A stretch of DNA of 64,000 nt from Mycobacteroides sp. LB1 (GCF_013449725.1 NZ_JACCFF010000001.1:868001-932000); one strand, 5' to 3'; shown: positions 9,932 to 19,313, counted from the stretch's first letter. Numbers and translations: made by a program. Notes: generated by a model not told the origin, from the sequence alone.

Positions 9932-10995
9932 GGCCCGGATCTCCCCCCGCCAAGCCGGGCGTAGACCGAGGCCATTTCGAACCGTGTCGCGAGCATCATC
10001 AGCTGCGCCAGCTCCGATGGTCGTGCCGCCACCTCGCCGAGGTCGGTGGTGGCCACGAGCTCGGTGTCGTCGACACCCTCGATCCTCGCCGCGACAGCTT
10101 GGAAGTCCTTGTCGGTAGCAAGAGCCAATATCCGCGGCGGTCCGACGCCACGAGGACCATCGATGAACTCGTCGTGGAACAGCGAGGCACTACCAGAGCC
10201 CCTGCCCGACAAGGCATCCCGCATCGCGGCCAACGCCTGCGAAAGTCCACATGAGGTGACGGTGCGCTGGGTCAGCCGCAGCAGCGTGACCGCCGCATGT
10301 TGAGCAAGTGCCAGCGTGGCCGACCGATCTCCGCACAACACCACGGGACCACCGGCCAAGCGCGCGGCGATCGCCTTGGCGGCGTTCGTGAAGACCTCCC
10401 GCCCCACGGTGTTCCGGGAAACCTCGCCGTCCACCTCGTCGGCGATGGTCATGACATCGGGCGCAACGGACCTGTCCACCACGCCGAGCACGGCCGCACC
10501 TACCGCAAGATTGTGCGCAAGGCTAAACGTGTCCGGCACACGCAATCGGGGGGCCAACGAAATCGCACGACCGGCACCGGAATCCGCCAGCGGACCCTCA
10601 TCAGGGGCGGCGATCACCACTCGAGCACCACGGCGAGTACCCACCGACACCGCAGCACTCAGGGCCGGGTCGCCGGCGTCGTCACCGGCGACCACCATGA
10701 CATCCAGCGGCCCCAACCACACCGGCGCCTGTGCGGCGGTCACGAACGGAAGGTTCACCGTGTCCGAAAGAGCACCGGCCAGAATCGCTCCCGCTGTCGC
10801 GGCCGTACCCCGACCCGCAACCCACACGACGGTACGCAATCGGTCTTCCGAGCGGAGGGAATCCAGGGCCCCCTCGGCGAGGGCGGTACCCACCGCACGC
10901 ACCTGAGCGCCGGCCATGGACGCGGCCTCCAGCGAGCCATCCCGATCGGCCGCCAATAGCGCCTCGGCGTCATCCAGATCGATTGTGGCGTTCAT
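9928..10995 (-). CDS. TobH-like protein with SIS/phosphosugar-isomerase resemblance
   Basis: This 355-residue protein corresponds in position and size to Rv3256c. Its N-terminal half contains an alternating strand-helix region with VVWVAGRGTAATAGAILAGAL, resembling the sugar-isomerase (SIS) fold of phosphoglucose/phosphomannose isomerases, and a second similar segment occurs in the C-terminal half (GPVVLCGDRSATLALAQHAA). Its reaction is unknown. The position between pmmA (1-bp overlap) and manA (4-bp overlap) strongly suggests a role with mannose phosphates. I see no catalytic motif to assign a specific isomerase activity. Confidence 0.75.
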   Translation of the reverse strand: MNATIDLDDAEALLAADRDGSLEAASMAGAQVRAVGTALAEGALDSLRSEDRLRTVVWVAGRGTAATAGAILAGALSDTVNLPFVTAAQAPVWLGPLDVMVVAGDDAGDPALSAAVSVGTRRGARVVIAAPDEGPLADSGAGRAISLAPRLRVPDTFSLAHNLAVGAAVLGVVDRSVAPDVMTIADEVDGEVSRNTVGREVFTNAAKAIAARLAGGPVVLCGDRSATLALAQHAAVTLLRLTQRTVTSCGLSQALAAMRDALSGRGSGSASLFHDEFIDGPRGVGPPRILALATDKDFQAVAARIEGVDDTELVATTDLGEVAARPSELAQLMMLATRFEMASVYARLGGGRSGP

Positions 10996-12395
10996 CAGGT
11001 CGCGGCCTCGGTACGGCCGACCAGCTCGGTGACACGTGCGACCACGGCGGCCACATCTTCATCGGTGCGCGCCTCGACATTGAGGCGCAGCAGTGGCTCG
11101 GTGTTGGACGTGCGGAGGTTGAACCACGTTCCGGTACCGATATCGACGGTGACGCCATCCAGGTGGTCAATCGAAATGATCTGCGTGCCAAATGATTTCA
11201 GTACCTCGTCGACACAAGCCCTGGCATCCGAGACGCGGAAATTGATCTCACCGGAGGACGCGTACCGCTCGTAGTCCGCCATGAGGTCCGATAACAGCCG
11301 GTCCTGTTCACTGAGCGCCGCGAGCACGTGCAGGGCCGCCAGCATGCCCGAGTCGGCGCCCCAGAAGTCGCGGAAGTAATAGTGAGCGGAATGCTCACCA
11401 CCGAAGATCGCGCCGGTCTCGGCCATCAGCGCCTTGATGTATGAGTGACCCACTCGGGACCGCACCGGCGTCCCGCCGTGCTCGATCACAAGCTCGGGCA
11501 CCGCACGCGACGTGATCAGGTTATGGATCACGGTGCCGCCGATCTCCCGCTCCAGCTCTCGGCGCGCTACCAAAGCGGTTACCGCAGAGGGCGATACGGC
11601 GCGTCCGCGCTCATCGACCACGAAACACCGGTCGGCGTCACCATCGAAGGCAAGTCCGATATCGGCACCTTCGGCGGTGACGAATGCCTGCAGATCACGC
11701 AGGTTCTTGGGATCGAGCGGATTGGCCTCGTGATTGGGGAAATTACCGTCCAGCTCGAAGTACAACGGCGCGAGCGTGATCGACGGAATGGCACCCAGCA
11801 CTGCCGGCGTCGTGTGCCCGGCCATACCGTTGCCTGCGTCTACCGCCACCCGAAGCGGGCGAGCCCCGCTCAACTGAACCAGTGACCGCAGGAAATCGCC
11901 GTACTCGGCGAGGACGTCCCGCTCGGCGACGGTGCCATTCGGACCGTCGCATGTCGGCACGCCGTTGATGAGCTCATCGCTAATGATGGACAAGCCGCTG
12001 TCCTTGCCCACCGGCTTGGCGCCCGCGCGGCACAATTTGATTCCGTTGTACGCGGCCGGATTATGACTGGCGGTGAACATGGCCCCCGGACAGTCCAACA
12101 ACCCGGAAGCGAAATACAGCTGGTCGGTCGATGCGAGTCCGATCAGCACGACGTCGAGCCCCTGGGCGGTGACACCGTCGGTGAACGCCCGCGCCAAACC
12201 CGGCGACGAGTCGCGCATATCGCGCCCCACCACGATCCGCAGCGGACCGTCGGGGTCGGCGGACTCCGCCCTGACCAGCCGCGCGAACGCGGACCCCACG
12301 TCGAAGACAAAGGACTCGTCGATCTGCTCGCCCAATAGGCCACGGACGTCGTACGCCTTGATGACGGCGTGGACAGCGTCAGCGGACCGGGCCAT
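10995..12395 (-). CDS. pmmA: Phosphomannomutase
   Basis: The enzyme converts mannose-6-phosphate to mannose-1-phosphate for GDP-mannose synthesis. The 466-residue alpha-D-phosphohexomutase shows the active-site serine loop MFTASHNPAAYNGIK (about residues 105-119), the metal loop FDGDADRCF (about 249-257), the sugar-binding GGEHSAHYYFRD (about 332-343) and the C-terminal phosphate-binding RTSNTEPLLRLNVE. The ATG at 12395 has AGGAGAG about 8 nt upstream. It is equivalent to Rv3257c (named manB in some annotations). It heads the tightly overlapping pmmA-TobH-manA unit. Its leader contains a direct tandem repeat (12412-12440). Confidence 0.95.
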   Translation of the reverse strand: MARSADAVHAVIKAYDVRGLLGEQIDESFVFDVGSAFARLVRAESADPDGPLRIVVGRDMRDSSPGLARAFTDGVTAQGLDVVLIGLASTDQLYFASGLLDCPGAMFTASHNPAAYNGIKLCRAGAKPVGKDSGLSIISDELINGVPTCDGPNGTVAERDVLAEYGDFLRSLVQLSGARPLRVAVDAGNGMAGHTTPAVLGAIPSITLAPLYFELDGNFPNHEANPLDPKNLRDLQAFVTAEGADIGLAFDGDADRCFVVDERGRAVSPSAVTALVARRELEREIGGTVIHNLITSRAVPELVIEHGGTPVRSRVGHSYIKALMAETGAIFGGEHSAHYYFRDFWGADSGMLAALHVLAALSEQDRLLSDLMADYERYASSGEINFRVSDARACVDEVLKSFGTQIISIDHLDGVTVDIGTGTWFNLRTSNTEPLLRLNVEARTDEDVAAVVARVTELVGRTEAAT

Positions 12396-12411
12396 GACGA
12401 AAGCTCTCCTA

Positions 12412-12440
12412 TGGTCTGTTGAGAGTTGGTCTGTTGAGAG
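12412..12440. repeat. Tandem direct repeat in the pmmA leader
   Basis: Two adjacent near-identical 15-nt units (TGGTCTGTTGAGAG plus one base) cover 12412-12426 and 12427-12440. They begin 16 bp upstream of the pmmA start, just before its ribosome-binding site on the minus strand. This could be a duplicated operator half-site or a slippage product. Confidence 0.7.
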
Positions 12441-12580
12441 AAGGACGTTAGGTATCGCTGGCCAGCCTAGTGGTCGGCCCGCATCGAACGTGAACGTCCG
12501 GCGAGTGGTTAGAGAATGTCAGCAGACCGAGCCGAAGGTACCCAAGCCTCACTCGCAGGTCATGCTCGTTCGGACCAGCC

Positions 12581-12997
12581 TCACTCGACGGGATCAGGGA
12601 GAACCCGCAGGTGCCCACGGCGTCGCCCGACCGGAGCCGGATGCACGGGCCGAGACGCGGCGGGGGCCGCGTGGGTACCGACATCGAGCATCGGCTCACT
12701 GAAACCGGCGGCCGCCACCCGCCGGACGCCGCCTGTCGACTCCCGCACGGCGTCGGCCAGGGCCACCAGGTCGTCGTCCTCGGGATTCGACGGCATGGGG
12801 CCGCTGTAACGGACCAGCTCCCAGCCTCGGGGCGCGGTGATCCGGCTCGCGTGCTGCGCACACAGATCCCACGAATGCGGCTCACTGGACGTGGACAGCG
12901 GCCCGACCACGGCCGTCGAATCCGCGTAGACGAATGTCAATGTCGCCACGGCGAAACTCGGGCACCCGGGCCGACAGCAGCGACGGGGGGCTCTCAC
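12581..12997 (-). CDS. DUF3499-family protein
   Basis: This is a 138-residue conserved actinobacterial protein of unknown function, equivalent to Rv3258c. The N-terminus RAPRRCCRPGCPSFAVATLTFVY has a CC-x3-C cluster, and a further Cys-His pair occurs in SWDLCAQHASRIT, which together could bind zinc. The C-terminal third is low-complexity and basic (PAPVGRRRGHLRVLP). I start at the GTG at 12997, which places the cysteine cluster at residues 6-10 as in family members; the frame stays open far upstream but that part is low-complexity. It is divergent from the metallopeptidase-like gene. The start is not supported by a clear ribosome-binding site. Confidence 0.8.
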   Translation of the reverse strand: MRAPRRCCRPGCPSFAVATLTFVYADSTAVVGPLSTSSEPHSWDLCAQHASRITAPRGWELVRYSGPMPSNPEDDDLVALADAVRESTGGVRRVAAAGFSEPMLDVGTHAAPAASRPVHPAPVGRRRGHLRVLPDPVE

Positions 12998-13176
12998 AAG
13001 CGTTGAGGCTATCGCGCGCAAACACGTTCCGACTCGCAGACACGCTGGTGTCAGCGGTGATGCGCCGCTTGCGCGAAGAACGTAAGCGTCGTGAGACCGG
13101 GCGGTGACCTGCCCGTTGCTATTCCCCAGTCTCAGCAGCCTCACCTTCCCCACGGATCGCGAATACCATTCGGGAC

Positions 13177-13677
13177 ATGTCACGTGATGGACGACGCGGT
13201 GGGTCCTCTGGAGGATCGAGCTCGCAGGGCTCTCGAAGGGGTCGCGAATTCCGCGGACCTCTCCTACCGCCCACCGTTCCCGGCTGGCGCTCACGTGCCG
13301 AGCGCTTCGATATGGCAGTCCTGGAGGCCTACGAACCGATCGAACGGGCGTGGCAGGCACGGCTGGAGGGTTTGGACGTCGCGGTCGACGAGATTCCACG
13401 CATCCAACCCAAGGATCCGGATTCGGTGCAATGGCCGCCGGAAGTGATCGCAGACGGGCCGATTCCGCTGGCAAGACTGATTCCGGCCGGTGTGGACACC
13501 CGGGGTAACACCACCCGGGCGCGGATTGTCCTATTCCGAAAGCCGATCGAATTGCGCGCGAAGAAATCTGGGGATTTGTCGGATCTCCTGCACGATCTAC
13601 TGGTCGCGCAGGTTGCCACCCATCTGGGGGTGGAACCGTCGGTGATCGACCCAACCATCACCGACGAGGGCGATTAA
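13177..13677 (+). CDS. Metallopeptidase-family (zincin-like) protein with degenerate active site
   Basis: This 166-residue protein is equivalent to Rv3259 and belongs to the short zincin-like family (PF06262). A Gly/Ser/Arg-rich N-terminal tail (about 25 residues) precedes the fold. Where active members carry HExxH, this one reads HDLLVAQVATHLGV near residues 141-154, so the canonical zinc motif is not intact and it may be non-catalytic. A TACCAT -10-like hexamer at 13164-13169 lies just before the ATG, consistent with a leaderless transcript. It converges with whiB2, leaving 30 bp between the stops. Confidence 0.72.
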   Translation: MSRDGRRGGSSGGSSSQGSRRGREFRGPLLPPTVPGWRSRAERFDMAVLEAYEPIERAWQARLEGLDVAVDEIPRIQPKDPDSVQWPPEVIADGPIPLARLIPAGVDTRGNTTRARIVLFRKPIELRAKKSGDLSDLLHDLLVAQVATHLGVEPSVIDPTITDEGD

Positions 13678-13707
13678 CTCACCCTGGGGCGAACACAGAA
13701 CACCGAA

Positions 13708-14064
13708 TCAGATGATGCCGCGCTTCAAGCGACGGCGCTCACGCTCGGACAACCCACCCCAAATGCCGAACCGCTCGTCATTGGCCAATGCGGACTCAAG
13801 GCACTCGTCCTTGACCTCGCAGCCCAGGCAGATGCGCTTGGCCTCACGAGTCGACCCACCCTTCTCAGGGAAGAACGCCTCGGGATCGGTCTGCGCGCAG
13901 AGCGCCTTCTCTTGCCACTGGTCGTCGGCGGCACCCAACACCGCGTCAAAATCGTTCTGTACCAACGTCAGATGCGGACGTGCGGGCGGTAAGCCCGTCG
14001 CACCCGTGCCAACGCCGGAACTCAGCTCGTCGTGTACACCAAATTCACTGTGTCCGAACAGCAT
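13708..14064 (-). CDS. whiB2: WhiB2/WhmD iron-sulfur transcriptional regulator
   Basis: This is a 118-residue WhiB-family protein. Four cysteines (ALCAQTDPEAFFPEKGG, then RICLGCEVKDECLES) bind a [4Fe-4S] cluster, followed by the GIWGGLSERERRRLKR G[VI]WGG turn and basic tail that contacts DNA or sigma factor. WhiB2/WhmD is required for septation and cell division in mycobacteria. The N-terminal ~50 residues are variable, like the longer M. smegmatis WhmD. The ATG at 14064 has GAGGAGG about 7-9 nt upstream. It is divergent from fbiA. The 287-bp region between them includes an AATAC-N5-GTATT inverted repeat (14098-14112) but no feature I can assign confidently. Confidence 0.95.
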   Translation of the reverse strand: MLFGHSEFGVHDELSSGVGTGATGLPPARPHLTLVQNDFDAVLGAADDQWQEKALCAQTDPEAFFPEKGGSTREAKRICLGCEVKDECLESALANDERFGIWGGLSERERRRLKRGII

Positions 14065-14351
14065 CGTCCCGCCTCCTCACTGTTCCTGTCGCATCCGAAT
14101 ACAACTCGTATTGCCCGGTTTCGTGCCACAATCTTCACTTCCGGCCATTTCGATTCGAACATTTGATCGAATCCCGGTCTGCGCCTGAGACTTACAAACT
14201 CAGCCCGAGGAATGACACTGCTGTGATTACACACGTGTTCGCTGCCGGGGTCAAGCGAAGGACGAAAATTCATACCATCTTCCACCGACAAAAACGGCGT
14301 GGCGCCCTCATGGCGTGTCGCATCATTGCCGGCGCACTAGTCTCGGTCAAC

Positions 14352-15320
14352 GTGAAAGTCACCGTCCTCGTCGGCGGCGTCGGCGGAGCGCGTTTCCTCC
14401 TCGGCGTCCAGCGCTTGCTCGGATCAGATTCCAGCAAGCATCAGATAAACGCCATCGTGAACATTGGCGACGACGCCTGGATGCACGGCGTCAGGATCTG
14501 CCCTGACCTGGACACCTGCATGTACACCCTCGGCGGGGGGGTCGACCCGGAGCGGGGTTGGGGGCACCGCGACGAGACCTGGAACGCCATGGAGGAGTTG
14601 GCCGCCTATGGCGCCCAGCCCGACTGGTTCTCGCTCGGCGACAGGGACCTGGCCACTCACCTCATACGCAGTCAAATGCTGCGAGCCGGTTACCCGCTAT
14701 CAGCGGTCACCGAAGCGTTATGCAATCGATGGCAGCCCGGGGTCCGCCTGTTACCCGCCAGCGACGACCGGTGTGAGACCCACGTGGTGATCACCGACCC
14801 CGCCGACGGAGAGCAGCGCGCGATCCATTTCCAACAGTGGTGGGTGCAGCATCGGGCGCAGGTCCCCACACACAGCTTCGCGTTCGTCGGAGCGGACGAA
14901 GCAAAGGCCACCCCGAGCGTTGCCGAGGCCATCGCCGACGCCGATGTGGTCTTGCTGGCGCCGTCCAATCCGGTGGTCAGCATCGGGGCCATCTTGGCGG
15001 TGGGTGGAGTTCGCGGGGCGCTCCGCACAACCTCGGCTCCGGTGATCGGTTACTCGCCGATCGTGTCCGGGAAGCCGCTCCGCGGAATGGCCGACGATTG
15101 TTTGCGCGTGATCGGTGTCGAGGTGAGCTCACAGGGTGTCGGAGAACACTTCGGCGCCCGCACGCAGACCGGCATCCTGGACGGCTGGCTGGTCGACGAG
15201 GGTGATGCAGCTCACATTGAGGGAGTTCAGGTACGGTCGGTTCCGCTGCTCATGACCGACCCGGACGCAACGGCGGCGATGGTGCGTGCGGGACTCGACC
15301 TGGCCGGAGTGAAACTATGA
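14352..15320 (+). CDS. fbiA: F420 biosynthesis: phospho-(enol)pyruvate/lactate transferase FbiA
   Basis: FbiA joins the phosphoenolpyruvyl (or phospholactyl) moiety of a guanylylated precursor to Fo, forming (dehydro)coenzyme F420-0. The 322-residue protein begins with [16 protein letters not shown], the glycine-rich nucleotide loop, then [27 protein letters not shown], both diagnostic. I start at the GTG at 14352 because it places the first strand at residue 1 as in Rv3261; the frame continues upstream across the intergenic region without family similarity. No clear ribosome-binding site is seen. The stop overlaps fbiB by 4 bp (ATGA). Confidence 0.95.
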   Translation: MKVTVLVGGVGGARFLLGVQRLLGSDSSKHQINAIVNIGDDAWMHGVRICPDLDTCMYTLGGGVDPERGWGHRDETWNAMEELAAYGAQPDWFSLGDRDLATHLIRSQMLRAGYPLSAVTEALCNRWQPGVRLLPASDDRCETHVVITDPADGEQRAIHFQQWWVQHRAQVPTHSFAFVGADEAKATPSVAEAIADADVVLLAPSNPVVSIGAILAVGGVRGALRTTSAPVIGYSPIVSGKPLRGMADDCLRVIGVEVSSQGVGEHFGARTQTGILDGWLVDEGDAAHIEGVQVRSVPLLMTDPDATAAMVRAGLDLAGVKL

Positions 15321-16681
15321 ATTCACCTGCGGATTCCCCTGCACCCGAACATGGTTCGGCCAAGCCGATCGAAATCCTACCGGTCGCGGGTTTACCCGAA
15401 TTCCGCCCCGGTGACGATGTGGCCGCGGCCATAGCCGCGGCGGCACCGTGGCTACGCGACGGTGATGTGGTGGTGATCACCAGCAAAATCATCTCCAAGG
15501 CCGAGGGCCGGATCGTCGCCGCACCCACCGATCCCGAGGCCCGAGACAGCCTGCGGCGCAAACTGATCGATTCCGAGTCGGTCCGCGTGTTAGCCCGCAA
15601 GGGCAAGACGCTGATCACCGAGAACACCATCGGCATCGTGCAGGCCGCCGCCGGAATCGACGCATCCAATGTGGACACGGCCGAACTCGTGTTGCTTCCC
15701 GTCGACCCCGACGGCAGCGCTGCGGCGGTCCGGGCGGCACTGTCACGGCAGCTGAGCGTGAACGTGGCGGTAGTGGTCACCGACACCATGGGGCGAGCCT
15801 GGCGCAACGGCCAGACCGATGCGGCCATCGGCTCCTCCGGCATATCCGTCCTCTACGCCTACGCCGGTGCAAAAGATAAGCACGGCAACGAGCTTCAGGT
15901 GACCGAGGTCGCCATAGCCGATGAGATTGCGGCTGCAGCCGATTTGGTCAAGGGCAAGCTCACCGACGTGCCGGTAGCGGTGGTGCGAGGACTTTCGGTG
16001 CCCGACGACGGCAGCGTCGCCCGCGATCTCTTGCGCTCGGGTCCGGACGACTTGTTCTGGCTCGGCACCGCCGAAGCCTTGGAGCAGGGCCGCCGCGACG
16101 CGGTACTGGTACGCCGCTCAGTCCGACAATTCACCGACACCGCAGTGGATCCCGACCTGCTACGCGAAGCCATCGGCGAGGCGCTGACCGCACCCGCTCC
16201 GCATCACACCCATCCGGTGCGATTCGTGTGGGTGCGGGATCTGACAATGCGGCACGCTCTCTTGGATGCCATGAAGCAGGCATGGGCCGGCGACCTCACC
16301 GGGGACGGCCGCACCCCCGAATCCGTGGACAAGCGGGTGGCACGCGGACAGATCCTCTATGACGCGCCGGAAGTCGTGATCCCGTTCCTGGTGCCCGACG
16401 GCGCCCACGACTATCCCGACGAGCGTCGCACCGGCGCGGAACGCACCATGTTCACCGTCGCAGTCGGCGCAGCGGTACAGGCACTGCTGGTGACGTTGGC
16501 CGCGCGAGGTGTGGGCAGCTGCTGGATTGGGTCCACCATCTTCGCGGGAGATGTCGTGCGCAGCCAACTGGGGCTAGAAGCGTCGTGGGAACCGATGGGA
16601 GCCATCGCGATTGGCTATCCGTCCGAGCCACTGGAACCACGCTCTCCCCTGCCACCCGGCCAGATGCTGGTGGAATTGTGA
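15317..16681 (+). CDS. fbiB: F420:gamma-glutamyl ligase/dehydro-F420 reductase FbiB
   Basis: This is a 454-residue two-domain enzyme. Residues ~20-250 form the CofE-like ligase that adds the poly-gamma-glutamate tail to F420-0 ([49 protein letters not shown] metal- and GTP-binding segments). Residues ~260-454 are a nitroreductase-like FMN domain ([17 protein letters not shown], then [12 protein letters not shown]) that reduces dehydro-F420. It overlaps fbiA and completes the pathway; equivalent to Rv3262. The F420 made here supports oxidoreductases and activation of nitroimidazole drugs. Confidence 0.96.
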   Translation: MNSPADSPAPEHGSAKPIEILPVAGLPEFRPGDDVAAAIAAAAPWLRDGDVVVITSKIISKAEGRIVAAPTDPEARDSLRRKLIDSESVRVLARKGKTLITENTIGIVQAAAGIDASNVDTAELVLLPVDPDGSAAAVRAALSRQLSVNVAVVVTDTMGRAWRNGQTDAAIGSSGISVLYAYAGAKDKHGNELQVTEVAIADEIAAAADLVKGKLTDVPVAVVRGLSVPDDGSVARDLLRSGPDDLFWLGTAEALEQGRRDAVLVRRSVRQFTDTAVDPDLLREAIGEALTAPAPHHTHPVRFVWVRDLTMRHALLDAMKQAWAGDLTGDGRTPESVDKRVARGQILYDAPEVVIPFLVPDGAHDYPDERRTGAERTMFTVAVGAAVQALLVTLAARGVGSCWIGSTIFAGDVVRSQLGLEASWEPMGAIAIGYPSEPLEPRSPLPPGQMLVEL

Positions 16682-16709
16682 CGAGCCACTCGGGCGAGGA
16701 ACGTCCAGC

Positions 16710-17252
16710 ATGAGCGGGCTACATGGGTCCACCATCGAATTGCTCTCCTCATGGGAGGCTCCGAATGAGGAACAGGACAGTCTGCGGCACGCCGTGCTGG
16801 CGTTTCTCGACGCCAATCCGGACGCCTGCCGTCGTCGCAGTGTCGCCGGCCATATCACCGCCTCGGCCCTGGTGGTCAGCGACGACGGATCGAAGGCGCT
16901 GCTGACTCTGCACCCTCGGGTGGGTAAGTGGCTCCAGCTCGGCGGCCACTGCGAGGAGGAGGACACCACCATCCAGGCCGCCGCCCTGCGGGAGGCCACC
17001 GAAGAGTCCGGCATCGGGGGCCTTCTCCTCGACCCGAATCTACTTGGGGTACATGTACATCCGATCACCTGCTCGCTGGGCGTGCCGACGCGCCACCTCG
17101 ATCTGCAGTTCCTCGCGCACGCACCGGAGGGCGCGCAGATCACCGTCAGTGACGAATCACTCGACCTGCGTTGGTGGCCCATCGACCAGGTTCCGGACGA
17201 CGATCCGTCGGTCGTCACGTTGTCGCAACGAGCCCGCGCCCGCCGCGTGTAA
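16710..17252 (+). CDS. Nudix hydrolase
   Basis: This 180-residue protein carries a Nudix box, GGHCEEEDTTIQAAALREATEESGI (about residues 76-100), with the REATEESG core that binds the catalytic metal; the spacing from GGH to RE is one residue longer than the commonest pattern. The substrate, a nucleoside diphosphate linked to something, cannot be told. The ATG at 16710 gives MSGLHGSTIELL; GAGGA lies ~9 nt upstream. It follows fbiB by 28 bp and may be in its operon. M. tuberculosis has a DNA methylase gene (Rv3263) in this place instead. Confidence 0.85.
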   Translation: MSGLHGSTIELLSSWEAPNEEQDSLRHAVLAFLDANPDACRRRSVAGHITASALVVSDDGSKALLTLHPRVGKWLQLGGHCEEEDTTIQAAALREATEESGIGGLLLDPNLLGVHVHPITCSLGVPTRHLDLQFLAHAPEGAQITVSDESLDLRWWPIDQVPDDDPSVVTLSQRARARRV

Positions 17253-17285
17253 CGCGGTGTCGGTCCCCGTTGCGCAGCAACGGTG

Positions 17286-18365
17286 CTAGACGTCCGAGGA
17301 GTACCGGATGCCGCCGTCTGGAATGGTGATTCCGGGCCACACCCGGGCGCCACGCAGCAGCTCGCAGCGCGCACCGATATCGGCACCGTCACCGATCACG
17401 CCGTCCCGCACCAATGCCCGCGGACCAATGCGTGCGCCGAACCCGATGATCGAACGTTCCACCACGGCACCCGCTTCGATGCGAGCACCGTCGAACACCA
17501 CCGCACCGTCCAGCCGCGCCCCCGGACCGATCTCGGCACCCCGACCCACCACGGTGCCACCAATCACCACCGCGCCGGGCGCCACCGAGGCACCGTCGTG
17601 CACCAACGCCTCCCCGTGATGCTCGGGAATCGCCGGAGACGGCGCGATACCGCGGACCAGATCGGCCGAGCCGCGCACGAAGTCCTCGGGAGTTCCCATA
17701 TCGCGCCAATAGCTGGTGTCGACGAATCCGCACACCTTGGCACCGCCGCTCAGCAGTCCCGGAAAGACCTCCCGCTCAACCGAAACCGGTCTGCCCGAAG
17801 GAATCTGCTCGATCAGCTCGCGCCGGAACACGTAGCATCCGGCGTTGATCTGATCGGTGGGGGGATCCTCGGTCTTCTCCAGAAATGCGGTGACACGACC
17901 GTCGGAATCGGTAGGCACACAACCGAACGCACGCGGGTCGCCAACCCGCACCAAGTGCAACGTCAGGTCTGCATGGGTCTGTTCATGGTGCGCGAGGAGA
18001 TGTTTCAGATCCAGGCCGGACAGCACGTCGCCGTTGAAGACCAAGGTGGTGTCATGGCGCAGGTGCTCCAGCACGTTCCGGATGGCACCACCGGTACCCA
18101 ACGGTTCCGTCTCGGTGACATATGTGATCGAGAGCCCGAGCTTGGACCCGTCACCGAATTCCGACTCGAAGACCTCGGCCTTGTAGGAAGTCCCGAGCAC
18201 GACATGGTCGATACCCGCCGCCGCGACCCGCGACAGCACATGCGTCAGGAAGGGGAACCCGGCAATCGGCAGCATCGGCTTGGGCGCCGAGAGCGTCAGC
18301 GGGCGTAACCGGGTGCCCTGCCCTCCCACCAGGATGACGGCATCGGCTTTCATATGGTCAGACAT
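17286..18365 (-). CDS. manC: Mannose-1-phosphate guanylyltransferase (GDP-mannose pyrophosphorylase)
   Basis: The enzyme makes GDP-mannose from mannose-1-phosphate and GTP. The N-terminal nucleotidyltransferase domain has VILVGGQGTRLRPLTLSAPKPML (about residues 10-32), the FNGDVL metal site (about 110-115) and the FLEK motif. From about residue 255 a left-handed beta-helix of hexapeptide repeats follows (VVIGGTVVGRGAEIGPGARLDG and so on). The 359-residue protein is equivalent to Rv3264c, which is called manB or manC depending on source. The ATG at 18365 has AAGGAGAG 5-6 nt upstream and lies one base after the wbbL stop, so wbbL-manC are coupled. Confidence 0.93.
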   Translation of the reverse strand: MSDHMKADAVILVGGQGTRLRPLTLSAPKPMLPIAGFPFLTHVLSRVAAAGIDHVVLGTSYKAEVFESEFGDGSKLGLSITYVTETEPLGTGGAIRNVLEHLRHDTTLVFNGDVLSGLDLKHLLAHHEQTHADLTLHLVRVGDPRAFGCVPTDSDGRVTAFLEKTEDPPTDQINAGCYVFRRELIEQIPSGRPVSVEREVFPGLLSGGAKVCGFVDTSYWRDMGTPEDFVRGSADLVRGIAPSPAIPEHHGEALVHDGASVAPGAVVIGGTVVGRGAEIGPGARLDGAVVFDGARIEAGAVVERSIIGFGARIGPRALVRDGVIGDGADIGARCELLRGARVWPGITIPDGGIRYSSDV

Positions 18366-18366
18366 A

Positions 18367-19248
18367 TCACTCTCCTTGCTTCTGCTGGCGCCGATTGGCG
18401 CGGATCGCCGCGCGCACCACGACGGCCGATCGGGCCGCCAACGCACCCCGGATGCTCCAGCGCAACGGCGCCTGCCACCAGTGCGGATGCCGGTCCGCCT
18501 GGAAGATGTAGACACTGTCGTGGTGAGCGTTGAGGCTCCGCGCGGGATCACGTCCGGCTGCATGACCTTTCGCGTGCACCACCTCCGCGGCGGGCGCGTA
18601 CACGTTCTGCCAGCCCGCACGTGCGAGCCGGTCCCCTAGATCGACGTCCTCCATGTACATGAAGTACCGCGTATCGAATCCGCCGATGGCATCGAAGGCC
18701 TTACGCCGGAGCAGCAGGCAAGATCCCGACAGCCATCCGACAACGCGCTCGGACGGTTCCAGCCGGTCCTGACGGTAGGCCGCGGTCCAGGGATTTGATG
18801 GCCACACCGAGCCCAGCAGCGCATGAAGGCCGCCTCCCATCAGGGTCGGCACCACCCGCGCGGAGGGATACACCGTGCCGTCGGGCTCACGAATCAGCGG
18901 GCCCAGCGCGCCAGCGGCCGGCCAACGCTGCGCAACCTCCAGCAGTGCGTCGAGGCTGCCGGGACCCCATTGCACATCGGGGTTGGCGATCACAATCCAT
19001 TCGGCATCCGGATCGACCTGGGCGGCCCCCAGGTTGGCGGCCTTCCCGTAGCCGACATTGCCCCCGGTGCGGAGCAGCTCGACATCGGACTCCGTGGAAG
19101 CGGCCTCGGGCGCTCCATCGACAGAGCCGTTATCGGCCAGGATCACCCGCAGTGGACGATTCGTGGCATGGCGCAGCGTCGTCAGAAAACGGTGCAGATG
19201 CTCGCCAGGCGAGTAGGTCACCGTCACCACGGCAAGCTGGTCAGTCAC
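18367..19248 (-). CDS. wbbL: dTDP-Rha:GlcNAc-PP-decaprenol rhamnosyltransferase WbbL
   Basis: WbbL adds rhamnose to GlcNAc-PP-decaprenol, completing the linker that joins arabinogalactan to peptidoglycan; it is essential in mycobacteria. It is a GT2 glycosyltransferase: VVTVTYSPG at the N-terminus, ILADNGSVDG and IANPDVQW (the DxD-like site) and YFMYMEDVDLGDRLARAGW (catalytic ED region). I start at the GTG at 19248, giving VTDQLAVVTVTYSP, which matches the M. tuberculosis start; an in-frame GTG at 19281 lies in an upstream duplicate of the same start sequence and would add 11 residues. Confidence 0.92.
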   Translation of the reverse strand: MTDQLAVVTVTYSPGEHLHRFLTTLRHATNRPLRVILADNGSVDGAPEAASTESDVELLRTGGNVGYGKAANLGAAQVDPDAEWIVIANPDVQWGPGSLDALLEVAQRWPAAGALGPLIREPDGTVYPSARVVPTLMGGGLHALLGSVWPSNPWTAAYRQDRLEPSERVVGWLSGSCLLLRRKAFDAIGGFDTRYFMYMEDVDLGDRLARAGWQNVYAPAAEVVHAKGHAAGRDPARSLNAHHDSVYIFQADRHPHWWQAPLRWSIRGALAARSAVVVRAAIRANRRQQKQGE

Positions 19249-19313
19249 CGATGAGCCGCTTGCGCGAAGAGAATCAGTCACAGATGAGCCGCTTGCGCAG
19301 AGGATCCAGTCAC
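19242..19313. repeat. Tandem repeat covering the wbbL start region
   Basis: A unit starting CAGTCAC and containing GATGAGCCGCTTGCGC is present at 19242-19274 and 19275-19306, and a third CAGTCAC follows at 19307-19313 (periods 33 and 32 bp). Units one and two each supply an in-frame GTG-ACT start-like sequence for wbbL on the minus strand, so the gene has duplicated candidate starts. Confidence 0.8.

Noticed and set aside
12998..13654. Upstream extension of the DUF3499 gene to about 357 residues
   Set aside because: The added N-terminal part is low-complexity, antisense to the metallopeptidase-like gene, and the family begins near the CC-x3-C cluster.
13980..14351. N-terminal extension of fbiA into the whiB2 gene
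   Set aside because: The family starts at [16 protein letters not shown]; the extension overlaps whiB2 and is not conserved in character.
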